Shown here one piece after another: positions 1 through 6,771 of a stretch of 15,712 bases of DNA. The notes beneath the pieces were generated by a model. It made no database searches and had not been told where the DNA came from. It saw nothing but the letters and a program-made list of their open reading frames with translations. Position 1 is the stretch's first letter; every line of letters begins with the position of its first letter. The position numbers were made by a program, and so were the translations under genes. The DNA comes from JBGOUV01 sp041477815 (lineage in GTDB: Bacteria; Acidobacteriota; Terriglobia; Bryobacterales; JACQDG01), in contig JBGOUV010000134.1 of NCBI GenBank assembly GCA_041477815.1, positions 1 through 15,712 of the forward strand, given 5' to 3'.

Positions 1-1290
1 CCGCTGTGGGGCGGCCCCCCGGGGCCGCGCCCGGCCCCCGGGCCCGGCCAGCGCCCAATCGCTGCCCACCACCAGACCCACCCCGCCCATCTTCAGGCCC
101 AAAACCCCCAGAACAGTTGCGTCGAATGCCACGCCGCGCTGGACGGCCCCCAGGCCAAGCCCGCCCAGCTCTTCGATCGCGACATCCACAAGAAGGCCGG
201 TCTTTCCTGCCAGGACTGTCACGGCGGCGACCCCACCACGCTCGACATGGCCGCCTCCATGAACCGCGCCCGCGGCTTCCTCGGCAAGATCGACCGCCGC
301 TCCATCCCCGCGCGCTGCGGCCGGTGCCACAGCGATGCCGCGGTCATCCACCGCTTCAAGCCCCAGCAGCGCGTCGATCAGTTTGCCCAATACCAGACCA
401 GCGTCCACGCCAAGCGTTTGGCCGCGGGCGACGTTCGCGCCGCCACCTGCATCGACTGCCACAGCGTCCACGATATCCGCGAGACCCGCGACGCCGAGTC
501 CCCGGTCCATCCCCTCCGCCTGCCCGAGACTTGCGCGCGCTGCCACGCCGATGCCGTCCACATGAAGGGCTACGACATTCCTACCGACCAGTTCGACAAA
601 TACCGCCGCAGCGTGCATTGGGAGGCGCTGGCCCAGCGCGGAGACCTCTCCGCCCCCAGTTGCGCCACCTGCCACGGCAGTCATGGCGCGGCGCCCCCCG
701 GGGTGACCAGCGTCTCCCATGTTTGCGGCACCTGCCACGTGGTGTTTGAGAACCTCTTCGTCAAGAGTCCTCATAAGAAGGCCTTCGACGACGCCGGCAT
801 GGGCGCCTGCGTGGTGTGCCACAGCAACCACGAGGTCGCCAAGCCCACGCTGGCCCTGGTGGGTGTTGAATCCGGCGCGGTCTGCGTGAATTGCCACACC
901 CAAGGAGACAAAGGACTCGCCGCCGCCGGACGGATGCGGTCGCGCATCGCGGAATTGGCCGCCTCGCTCGGGCGCTCCGACGAGATGCTCCAGCGCGCCG
1001 AACGCTCCGGCATGGAGGTCTCCGAGGCCCGCCTCGAGCTGGTTACCGGGAACGAGAGCCTCATCAAGGCCAAGGTCGATCTCCACAGCTTCGATCCCGC
1101 CGTGGTCGACGCCTCGGTCACGAAAGGTCTCACCACGGCTCAAACGGTCCATCGCGCCGGCGAGCGAGCCCTCGTCGAGCGCGACTACCGCCGCCGCGGA
1201 CTCGCCCTGTCCCTGGTCACTATTGCTGTCGTGATGGCCGGCCTCTGGCTGGCCGTGCGCGAAGTGGAGCGCCGCCGAGGCGTCCCGTGA
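1..1290 (+). CDS. Nine-heme c-type cytochrome, membrane-anchored (5' part missing)
   Basis: The reading frame is open from base 1, so the true start lies outside the window. An internal ATG at 247 would leave two heme motifs upstream and give no signal peptide. Nine CXXCH motifs are visible, with cysteine codons starting at 118, 208, 316, 448, 532, 661, 724, 808 and 883, and many additional His residues could serve as distal ligands. After the heme region come about 100 charged, helix-prone residues, then one hydrophobic segment (bases about 1200-1260, LALSLVTIAVVMAGLWLAV) and a short basic tail. This looks like a periplasmic electron-transfer protein held to the membrane by its C-terminus, of the kind that passes electrons between the quinone pool and periplasmic or outer-membrane partners. 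The first 50 bases encode a Pro/Gly-rich stretch and are almost pure G and C. The stop overlaps the start of the next cytochrome, so the two are probably cotranscribed. The multiheme class is certain; the exact family and partners are not. Confidence 0.9.
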   Translation, partial: PLWGGPPGPRPAPGPGQRPIAAHHQTHPAHLQAQNPQNSCVECHAALDGPQAKPAQLFDRDIHKKAGLSCQDCHGGDPTTLDMAASMNRARGFLGKIDRRSIPARCGRCHSDAAVIHRFKPQQRVDQFAQYQTSVHAKRLAAGDVRAATCIDCHSVHDIRETRDAESPVHPLRLPETCARCHADAVHMKGYDIPTDQFDKYRRSVHWEALAQRGDLSAPSCATCHGSHGAAPPGVTSVSHVCGTCHVVFENLFVKSPHKKAFDDAGMGACVVCHSNHEVAKPTLALVGVESGAVCVNCHTQGDKGLAAAGRMRSRIAELAASLGRSDEMLQRAERSGMEVSEARLELVTGNESLIKAKVDLHSFDPAVVDASVTKGLTTAQTVHRAGERALVERDYRRRGLALSLVTIAVVMAGLWLAVREVERRRGVP

Positions 1291-2372
1291 TTCCCGCGGT
1301 CCTGGCCCTGGTGGTGGGCGTCACCAGCGCCGAAGTCTGCGGACGCTGCCACCGCGACATCCTCCAGGCCTGGAAAACCTCCACCCACGCCACGGCGCTC
1401 GAAAACCTCCGCTTCCAGGACGCCCTCGATCTGGCCGTCGAGGAGTTCGGCCCAAAGGTGCGGGCCACCTGCCTGGGGTGCCACTCTCCCACGGTCCAGT
1501 ATTCCGGCGACGCCGATCTGGTCCGCAAGGCGAGTTGGGAAGGCGTCACCTGCGACTATTGCCATTCCGTCAAGTCGGTCACCTTCACTGCCGGCGCTCC
1601 CCGCGCCACGGTTTCCTTCGACGGCACCAAGACCGGACCCTTGAAAGACGCCGCCTCGGCGGCTCACGGCGTCGCCTTTTCGCCCGTCCACACCTCCTCT
1701 TTGGTCTGCGCCCCCTGCCACGAATACCGCAACGCCGCCGGCCTTCCCGTCCTGACTACCTATTCCGAGTGGCAGGCCTCGTCCTACCCCAAGCGGGATA
1801 CCAACTGCCAGACCTGCCACATGTCCCTGACCGCCGCCAAGGTCGTGGACCCCCGGATCAAACGCACCCCTGAGACCTCCGTGAATCTCCACCAGATGCC
1901 CGGCAGCCATTCGGTCGACCAGCTTAACAAGGCCATCGCCACCCGCCTGACCACCACGCGGCGCGGCGACTCGCTGGAAGTAACGGTCGAAGTCACCAAC
2001 CGCGGCGCCGGCCACATGGTCCCCACCGGCTCCCCGCTCCGGCGCCTGCATCTGGAAGTGAAGGTGGCCTCCTCCGACGGTAAGAGCTTCCAGCAGGAGC
2101 GCGTCTACCGCCACGCCGTCCTCGACGCCCAAGGAAAGGAGATCAACCGCGAACATCAAGTTTTCACCCGGGCCGCCCGCTTCGGCGCCGATACCCGCCT
2201 GCAACCCGAAGAACGCCGCGTCGAGGTCTTCAGCTTCCCCGTCCCGCCGGCCCAATCCGCCAACGTCCGCACACAATTCTGGTATTACTACTCCCCTCTG
2301 GCCGCCGGCGGGCAGAACAAGGTTACGTTTCTGTCGGCGGCGCAATACTCTCCGGCGGCCGCCCGCCGCTGA
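1287..2372 (+). CDS. Five-heme c-type cytochrome, cytochrome c554-like, exported
   Basis: The GTG start overlaps the preceding stop (GTGA) and has GAGG six bases upstream. The product is 361 residues. Residues 1-15 form a short hydrophobic signal peptide with a plausible cut after TSA, though its n-region lacks the usual Lys or Arg. Five CXXCH motifs follow at residues 18, 62, 89, 141 and 174 (CGRCH, CLGCH, CDYCH, CAPCH, CQTCH). The spacing and order recall the cytochrome c554/c-prime type of multiheme fold. From about residue 195 the protein is heme-free and beta-rich, with a GHMVPTG motif near 235, as in many environmental multiheme cytochromes. It should act in the periplasm or at the outer surface as an electron carrier or reductase. 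The overlap with the membrane-anchored nine-heme gene suggests the two form one electron path. The electron acceptor cannot be told from sequence. Confidence 0.9.
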   Translation: MIPAVLALVVGVTSAEVCGRCHRDILQAWKTSTHATALENLRFQDALDLAVEEFGPKVRATCLGCHSPTVQYSGDADLVRKASWEGVTCDYCHSVKSVTFTAGAPRATVSFDGTKTGPLKDAASAAHGVAFSPVHTSSLVCAPCHEYRNAAGLPVLTTYSEWQASSYPKRDTNCQTCHMSLTAAKVVDPRIKRTPETSVNLHQMPGSHSVDQLNKAIATRLTTTRRGDSLEVTVEVTNRGAGHMVPTGSPLRRLHLEVKVASSDGKSFQQERVYRHAVLDAQGKEINREHQVFTRAARFGADTRLQPEERRVEVFSFPVPPAQSANVRTQFWYYYSPLAAGGQNKVTFLSAAQYSPAAARR

Positions 2373-2428
2373 CGGCCTGCGGACACTCCTACGGCGGCTG
2401 GGCTGGGTCTAACCTTTTCTCCAGAGGG

Positions 2429-2827
2429 CTACGGCGCTGGAATAGGCCGGCATCGAGTCTCGAAAATCTGGGCAAGCGCGGCCTTCCCGACCTCACCGGA
2501 AGCCACTCGGAGAACCAGGTCGACCAGCTCAGCTTCGTCGAAGGTCGGCTCCCATCCATTCATGAGTAGGAAAGTGATCGCCGCGTTGGAGCCGGACCGC
2601 TTGTTCCCGTCCACGAATGGATGGTTTTGACAGAGGTGGAACAAGTAGGCCGCCGCCATGGTCGGAATCGACCGATGGAGGTACTCGCCGCCGAAGGTCA
2701 CTTGAGGTGTGGCGATCGCCGACTCGAGCCCGCCGCTATCCCGGATGCCGGAAGATCCGCCGTACAGCGCGATCTGCTGTTCGTGGATTTCCAGCACTTC
2801 GTCGAGGGAGAGAAACAAAGGCTCCAT
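2429..2827 (-). CDS. doc: Doc-type Fic toxin (death-on-curing family)
   Basis: This is a 132-residue protein with the Fic core HPFVDGNKR at residues 69-77: His69 catalytic, Asp73, and the anion-binding Gly-Asn-Lys-Arg. The N-terminus (FLSLDEVLEIHEQQI, then GIRDSGGLESAI) is typical of the Doc branch, and the length matches the family. Known Doc proteins phosphorylate elongation factor Tu and so stop translation. Other Fic proteins AMPylate their targets, so the exact reaction here is inferred. The gene starts 18 bases after the stop of an AbrB-like antitoxin gene on the same strand, which is the classic antitoxin-first order. Its own ribosome-binding site is poor (only GGGG close upstream), so translation may depend on the antitoxin gene. 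All core Fic residues are present, so the toxin looks intact. Confidence 0.92.
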   Translation of the reverse strand: MEPLFLSLDEVLEIHEQQIALYGGSSGIRDSGGLESAIATPQVTFGGEYLHRSIPTMAAAYLFHLCQNHPFVDGNKRSGSNAAITFLLMNGWEPTFDEAELVDLVLRVASGEVGKAALAQIFETRCRPIPAP

Positions 2828-2845
2828 GTGGCCCCGATCAATGAC

Positions 2846-3073
2846 TCACCGGGCCAATTTCTTGAACGCCTTACCGTACCGCTTGTGAGCCCACTCTTGC
2901 GCCGCGTCGAATCTCTTCCGGCGCTCCGACGCCTGCGCGGGCGCCACGATCAGCCGCTTGCCGTCGGTGCTGATATCGAGCGGCGTGTCCGTATCGATCT
3001 TCAGGAGGTCCAGGATCGGACGGTCGATGACCAGAGCGAGGCTGTTGCCGTGCTTGGTGAGTTTCTTCAGCAT
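2846..3073 (-). CDS. AbrB/MazE-type antitoxin
   Basis: This is a 75-residue protein starting MLKKLTKHGNSLALVI, the swapped-hairpin AbrB/SpoVT/MazE DNA-binding fold, followed by a Lys/Arg-rich tail (about residues 50-75) that would wrap the toxin. I chose the ATG at 3073 over an upstream in-frame start at 3169. It begins exactly at the AbrB fold and has GGAAGAAG about five bases upstream, whereas the extra 32 residues of the longer form match nothing. It lies directly upstream of the Doc toxin and would both neutralise it and repress the shared promoter. An AbrB-type partner for Doc, rather than Phd, is known elsewhere and not exceptional. Confidence 0.88.
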   Translation of the reverse strand: MLKKLTKHGNSLALVIDRPILDLLKIDTDTPLDISTDGKRLIVAPAQASERRKRFDAAQEWAHKRYGKAFKKLAR

Positions 3074-3092
3074 GCAGTCTTCTTCCGTACTT

Positions 3093-3109
3093 CCAATGTA
3101 GCACCAATG
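3093..3109. promoter_or_regulatory. Direct repeat upstream of the antitoxin, possible operator
   Basis: Two copies of CCAATG (3093-3098 and 3104-3109) are spaced 11 bases apart, one helical turn, about 20 bases upstream of the antitoxin start. Toxin-antitoxin operons are usually autoregulated through such repeats. This is a suggestion from position and spacing only. I could not find a convincing -10/-35 pair here. Confidence 0.3.
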
Positions 3110-3250
3110 GAAAGACCGATGCGGACCTCCAGTTCGTAAAGAGTTGTCAACCAACCCGCGATAGTCCATGGGCGGCCACTCTGCTCCCGTGAACCCCGAG
3201 GCTGCCCCACAAAACGCGTAGGCCGCACCGCAAGTCCTGGTGGAGCGTCC

Positions 3251-4066
3251 TCATAGAAAGAACCTCTGCTGCCTGTGGACCTCGTCGCCGAACCGTCCCA
3301 TAAAGTCCATTTCCTCCGGGGCCAGCGGTCCCGCCGCCACCGCCGCCAGGTTCTCCGAAAGCTCCCGAGCATTTCGTGGCGCCGTCAAGCACACATGCAC
3401 CTGCGGCTGACCCAGCGCAAACCGATAACACTCCCCGGCCGTCGGCACGCGGCCCTTCCATCCCCGAGGCGCCCGCAACAGCTTCCCCCAGCGCGTGGCC
3501 GTGTAACTGACCACCCCCGGGTCCGACGCCGGCAGATACGGAAAGATGTCTTGTTCCGCCCCCCGATGCGCCGCGTTGTACCGCATCATCAGGACGTCCA
3601 GCACCCCCTGCCGCACCAGCTCCCCCGCATACCGCCGGACATGGGTGGACACGGCGAGGTGCCGGATCTTGCCCTCTTCCCGCAGACCCTGCAGCTTCTC
3701 CAGCATCCTCGGCCCCAGCTTCCCCTCCCCCAGCCAGAAGATATGGAATATGTCGATATAGTCGGTCCGTAATCTCCGCAGACAGTGTTCCACCGCATGC
3801 CGCAGCCACCAGCTTCCCAGGTTGCTCATGCCGGTTGCCACCAGGTAGTCCTCGCGGCGTCCCGGTAATACCTGGCGTAGCACCCGCGTCATCTGCTGAT
3901 CCCAGTAGTACCAAAACAGATAATTCATCCCCGCGTCGATTCCCATCCGCAACGCCGCTTCTCCCGGCCAGTAGGACCCGCTCAATCCCAAGCGAAATAC
4001 TCGCCGCCCGGTCCGCCCAAGCATGGCCGTTGAAAAATTCAGCGGCCCCATTTCAGAAGGCCACAT
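3251..4066 (-). CDS. Aldo/keto-reductase-like protein, catalytic tetrad not found
   Basis: The protein is 271 residues and starts at the ATG at 4066, which has a strong AAGGAG seven to eight bases upstream. The overall pattern is that of an aldo/keto reductase TIM barrel: LGRTGRRVFRLGLSG near the N-terminus, GIDAGMNY (43-50), the long helix ending in TDYIDIFHIF (101-110), EGKIRHLAVSTH (131-142), and a C-terminal cofactor-type stretch with ELSENLAAV (235-243). In active family members the Asp of FDTA, a Tyr about five residues later, the Lys of the ATK strand and the His of YQIH form the catalytic tetrad. By my alignment these positions hold Phe51, Asp56 or Trp55, Gly79 and Phe110, so none is kept. 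It may be a binding or regulatory protein, or use different chemistry. The gene is on the opposite strand to the redox genes on both sides. Confidence 0.8.
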   Translation of the reverse strand: MWPSEMGPLNFSTAMLGRTGRRVFRLGLSGSYWPGEAALRMGIDAGMNYLFWYYWDQQMTRVLRQVLPGRREDYLVATGMSNLGSWWLRHAVEHCLRRLRTDYIDIFHIFWLGEGKLGPRMLEKLQGLREEGKIRHLAVSTHVRRYAGELVRQGVLDVLMMRYNAAHRGAEQDIFPYLPASDPGVVSYTATRWGKLLRAPRGWKGRVPTAGECYRFALGQPQVHVCLTAPRNARELSENLAAVAAGPLAPEEMDFMGRFGDEVHRQQRFFL

Positions 4067-4094
4067 AGCCTAACTCCTTCATCCGCTGCATCCG

Positions 4095-4162
4095 GCAACG
4101 GACCCCGCCGCGAATCGCAACACATCGGGTGTGGTGCCTCACCCCGCGTGAAATTTCGCAAC
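4095..4162. promoter_or_regulatory. Three GCAAC repeats upstream of the redox operon
   Basis: GCAAC occurs at 4095-4099, 4117-4121 and 4158-4162. The last two extend to TCGCAACA. Start-to-start spacings of 22 and 41 bases are close to two and four helical turns, so the copies could sit on one DNA face. They lie 30-100 bases upstream of a candidate sigma-54 promoter, where an NtrC-type activator would be expected to bind. They are not inverted repeats, which most such activators prefer, so the call is tentative. Confidence 0.25.
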
Positions 4163-4190
4163 ATTCCCAACCACCACATTCCACGGCGCT

Positions 4191-4206
4191 TGGGGAGACC
4201 ACCGCA
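4191..4206 (+). promoter_or_regulatory. Candidate sigma-54 (-24/-12) promoter
   Basis: TGGGGAGACCACCGCA has the required GG (4192-4193) and GC (4204-4205) with exactly ten bases between them, and agrees with the sigma-54 consensus at 7 of 12 defined positions. It lies about 60 bases before the first gene of an operon that encodes a sigma-54 activator. The match is modest and such elements occur by chance in GC-rich DNA. Confidence 0.3.
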
Positions 4207-4267
4207 CAGCTTGCCGCCTCCGGACCCCCACCTGCCCTTTCTATTGGTGGATTTAAGGAGGTTCGCC

Positions 4268-4927
4268 ATGGTCGTCCTACTGGTTCTTCTCACTTTCGCG
4301 GCCTTCATCGGGATCGATATCCTCTTGAACCGCGAGAAATATGCGTTTTCCGTCGCCGAAACCCCATCTCCGGAGCCCGTTACCGCCCCCATTGTGGCGG
4401 GCGTACAGTTGCCGGAGCATCTCCACTACCATCTGGGCCATACCTGGGCCCTGGCGGAGGGATCCCACCGTTTCCGGATCGGGATTGACGAGTTCGCCGC
4501 CCGCCTGCTGGGGACCGTCACCAGAGTGGACACTCCCATGCGGGGAAGATGGTTTGGACAGGGCGAACGGGGTTGGACCCTGCACGCCGCCGACCGTCAG
4601 GCCTCCCTCCCCGCTCCCGTGGAGGGAGAGGTGGTCGAAGTGAACCAAGAGGCTCTGGCTCATCCGGAAAAGGTCTCTTCCGACCCCTACGGGGAAGGAT
4701 GGCTCCTGGTGGTCCGGACCGCCGACCCCGCCCTCAGCCTGCGCAATCTGCTCAGCGGCGCTGTAGCCCGCCGCTGGATGGAAGAAGCCGTCACCGAGCT
4801 GCGCCAAGTCTTCTCGCCGGCGGCCGTTCCCACCGCCGCCGACGGCGGCCTGCTGGCCTCCGGCATCGCCGCCCGCCTCGATCTCGAACAGTGGGAGCAG
4901 CTCAAGACCCGTTTCTTCCGGCTTTGA
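4268..4927 (+). CDS. Membrane-anchored GcvH-like protein without lipoyl lysine
   Basis: I chose the ATG at 4268 because AAGGAGG lies at 4256-4262. The in-frame ATG at 4148 would add a Pro-rich stretch and no better site. The product is 219 residues. Residues 1-20 form one hydrophobic segment, then a short linker. Residues about 52-150 match the glycine cleavage H-protein fold: HLGHTWALAE, GIDEFAARLLGTV, PAPVEGEVVEVN and the hallmark DPYGEGWLLVVR. In true GcvH a lysine eight residues before the Pro of SPVSGE carries lipoate. Here that position is Asp109 or Arg110, so the protein cannot be lipoylated there and is not a glycine cleavage component. No other glycine cleavage gene is nearby. It is followed 12 bases later by the ferredoxin gene and is probably an accessory or structural subunit of that redox module. 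Its orientation in the membrane is unclear. Confidence 0.85.
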   Translation: MVVLLVLLTFAAFIGIDILLNREKYAFSVAETPSPEPVTAPIVAGVQLPEHLHYHLGHTWALAEGSHRFRIGIDEFAARLLGTVTRVDTPMRGRWFGQGERGWTLHAADRQASLPAPVEGEVVEVNQEALAHPEKVSSDPYGEGWLLVVRTADPALSLRNLLSGAVARRWMEEAVTELRQVFSPAAVPTAADGGLLASGIAARLDLEQWEQLKTRFFRL

Positions 4928-4939
4928 AAGGAGCCCAGT

Positions 4940-5656
4940 ATGCGCGCCCTGTTGCTGGACTTCACCAAGTGCATCGGATGCGGCGCCTGCGTGGAGGCTT
5001 GCCGCACGGAAAACCGAATCACGGCGCCTCCGGAGTTCACCGTACTCCAGAAGGTCTCCGCCGGCGGCCAGGACGTCAACTACCGCCGCATGTGCATGCA
5101 CTGCCTGGAGCCGACCTGCGAATCGGTCTGTCCTGTCGGCGCCCTGCGCAAGACGGCCCAGGGACCGGTGGTCTACGACGCCTCCCTGTGCCTCGGCTGC
5201 CGCTACTGCCTGCAGGCCTGCCCCTTCAACGTGCCCCGGTACGAGTGGTCGAGCCTCAACCCCCGCGTGCGCAAGTGTAACTTCTGCGCCGGCCGCCTCG
5301 GCCGCGGCCTCCCCAACGCCTGTGCCGAGGCCTGCCCCACCGGCGCCACCCTGGCCGGCGAGCGCGAGGAACTCCTCCAGATCGCCCGCGAGCGTCTCGC
5401 CGCCGAGCCCGGCAAGTACGTTCCCCGCATCTACGGGGAGCGGGAGGCCGGCGGCACCTCCGTCCTGGTCCTCTCGCCGATCCCCTTCGAGCAAACCGGC
5501 CTCCCCGTGAACCTCTCGGAGGATGCTCTTCCCATGCTCACCTTCCGGGTCCTGCGCCGCATCCCCCACATCGCCACCTTCGGCGGCGCGCTGCTGACCG
5601 GCCTGTGGTGGATCACCAACCGCCGCCACGAAGTGTCTAAGGAGGAAGCGAAATGA
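4940..5656 (+). CDS. HybA-like ferredoxin with four [4Fe-4S] motifs and a C-terminal membrane anchor
   Basis: The protein is 238 residues, with AAAGGAG just upstream of the ATG. Sixteen cysteines form four cluster motifs: residues 11/14/17/21, 52/55/60/64, 84/87/90/94 and 113/116/128/132, the pattern of the HybA/DmsB/NrfC family. A hydrophobic segment at about 208-226 is followed by a basic tail, like the membrane anchor of HybA. Classical HybA begins with a twin-arginine signal and works in the periplasm. Here the first cluster starts at residue 11 and no export signal precedes it, so the clusters would sit in the cytoplasm. It should pass electrons to or from the quinone site of the HybB-like protein whose start overlaps its stop (ATGA). 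No hydrogenase or molybdoenzyme subunit adjoins it, so the electron donor is unknown. Confidence 0.92.
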   Translation: MRALLLDFTKCIGCGACVEACRTENRITAPPEFTVLQKVSAGGQDVNYRRMCMHCLEPTCESVCPVGALRKTAQGPVVYDASLCLGCRYCLQACPFNVPRYEWSSLNPRVRKCNFCAGRLGRGLPNACAEACPTGATLAGEREELLQIARERLAAEPGKYVPRIYGEREAGGTSVLVLSPIPFEQTGLPVNLSEDALPMLTFRVLRRIPHIATFGGALLTGLWWITNRRHEVSKEEAK

Positions 5657-6771
5657 CTACCGTCCGGCAATACTTCTGGCGCCTCGTCGCCCTCCTCATC
5701 TTCGCCGCCGGGCTGTGGGCCACGGTCATCCGGTTCACCCGCGGCCTCGGCGCCGCCACTAGCCTGAGCGACGCCAACCCCTGGGGCCTGTGGATCGGCT
5801 TCGACATCCTCTGCGGCGTCGGACTCGCCGCCGGCGGCTTCACCATCACCGCCGCCGTCTACATCCTGCACCTGGAGCGCTTCCGCCCCATCGCCCGTCC
5901 CGCCGTCCTGACGGCGTTTCTCGGCTATTTACTAGTAGTGTTCGCCCTCATGTACGACCTGGGCCGCCCCTACAACATCTGGCGCGCCATCGTCTTCTGG
6001 AATCCCCGTTCGGTCATGTTCGAGGTGGCCTGGTGCGTGATGCTCTACACCACGGTCCTGGCCCTGGAATTCAGCCCCATGCTCTGGGAGCGCCTGGGTT
6101 GGACGCGCCTGGCCGCCGTCCTGCGCCGCGTCTCCATCCCACTGGTCGGCCTGGGCGTCATCCTCTCGACACTCCACCAATCCTCCCTCGGAAGCCTGTA
6201 CCTCATCGTCCCTACTAAGCTCTATCCGCTGTGGTACTCACCGCTGCTCCCCGTGTTCTTCTTCCTGTCTTCGATCGCCGCCGGCATGGCCATCGTGATC
6301 TTCGAGTCCGGCCTCAGCGCCCGCGCCTTCGGAAAAGCATTGGAATTCGACATCCTGCAGCGCCTCGCCCGCGGTATGTCGGTGGTGCTCGCCCTCTACT
6401 TGCTTCTGCGCGCCCAGGACCTCCTCTGGCGCGGCGCCTGGACCTCCCTCGTCGCCCCCCGCCCCGAAACCTGGCTCTTCTGGCTCGAGATCGCCCTGTT
6501 CGCCGTTCCCATGGCGCTCTGCTTCTCCCCGCGCACCCGCTCCAACCCCCGGGCCGTGTTCGGCTGCTCCATCCTCACCGTAGCCGGCTTTCTGGCCAAC
6601 CGCCTCAACGTCTCGGTCACCGGCCTGGAAGCCTCTTCGGGAGTTCACTACTTCCCCTCCTGGATGGAGATCTCCGTCACCCTCGCCATTGTGGCCCTGG
6701 GCCTGGTCCTGTTCCGCCTCGCTGTCCGCCATCTCGCCGTCTGGAGCCCGCCCGCCCCATGCGCTCACTGA
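5653..6771 (+). CDS. hybB: HybB-like (NrfD/PsrC family) integral membrane quinone-interacting subunit
   Basis: The product is 372 residues with about ten hydrophobic segments, the topology of HybB in Ni/Fe hydrogenase 2. Family signatures are visible: NPWGLWIGFDILCGVGLAAGG near residues 42-62, LGRPYNIWRAIVFWNPRSVMFEVAWC around 98-124, and HQSSLGSLY around 175-183. HybB anchors the complex, exchanges electrons and protons with menaquinone and has no heme. The ATG overlaps the ferredoxin stop (ATGA), with a strong AAGGAGG at 5640-5646. Its 3' end overlaps the kinase gene by 13 bases. With the ferredoxin it makes a two-subunit quinone module, but the catalytic partner (HybO/HybC or other) is absent from the window. 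The symbol reflects family only; a role in hydrogen metabolism is not shown. Confidence 0.92.
   Translation: MTTVRQYFWRLVALLIFAAGLWATVIRFTRGLGAATSLSDANPWGLWIGFDILCGVGLAAGGFTITAAVYILHLERFRPIARPAVLTAFLGYLLVVFALMYDLGRPYNIWRAIVFWNPRSVMFEVAWCVMLYTTVLALEFSPMLWERLGWTRLAAVLRRVSIPLVGLGVILSTLHQSSLGSLYLIVPTKLYPLWYSPLLPVFFFLSSIAAGMAIVIFESGLSARAFGKALEFDILQRLARGMSVVLALYLLLRAQDLLWRGAWTSLVAPRPETWLFWLEIALFAVPMALCFSPRTRSNPRAVFGCSILTVAGFLANRLNVSVTGLEASSGVHYFPSWMEISVTLAIVALGLVLFRLAVRHLAVWSPPAPCAH

Noticed and set aside
8..49. Nearly pure G/C block with small palindromes at the left edge
   Set aside because: It is inside the open frame of the cytochrome and at the window edge; most likely a Pro/Gly-coding stretch and no separate element is supported.
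6..749. Plus-strand Pro/Arg-rich open frame over the nine-heme cytochrome
   Set aside because: Frame-shifted shadow of the cytochrome; no heme motifs or other domain.
3145..3150. Perfect TTGACA (minus strand) upstream of the antitoxin
   Set aside because: No -10-like hexamer at 16-18 bases, so not called as a promoter.
4126..4146. Imperfect inverted repeat CGGGTG/CACCCCG
   Set aside because: About six pairs with a bulge and no T-run; could be chance in GC-rich DNA.
4277..5629. Long minus-strand open frame (450 codons) opposite the GcvH-like and ferredoxin genes
   Set aside because: It is a GC-codon shadow: low-complexity Gly/Ala/Glu composition, no family motifs, while the plus strand encodes clear conserved domains.
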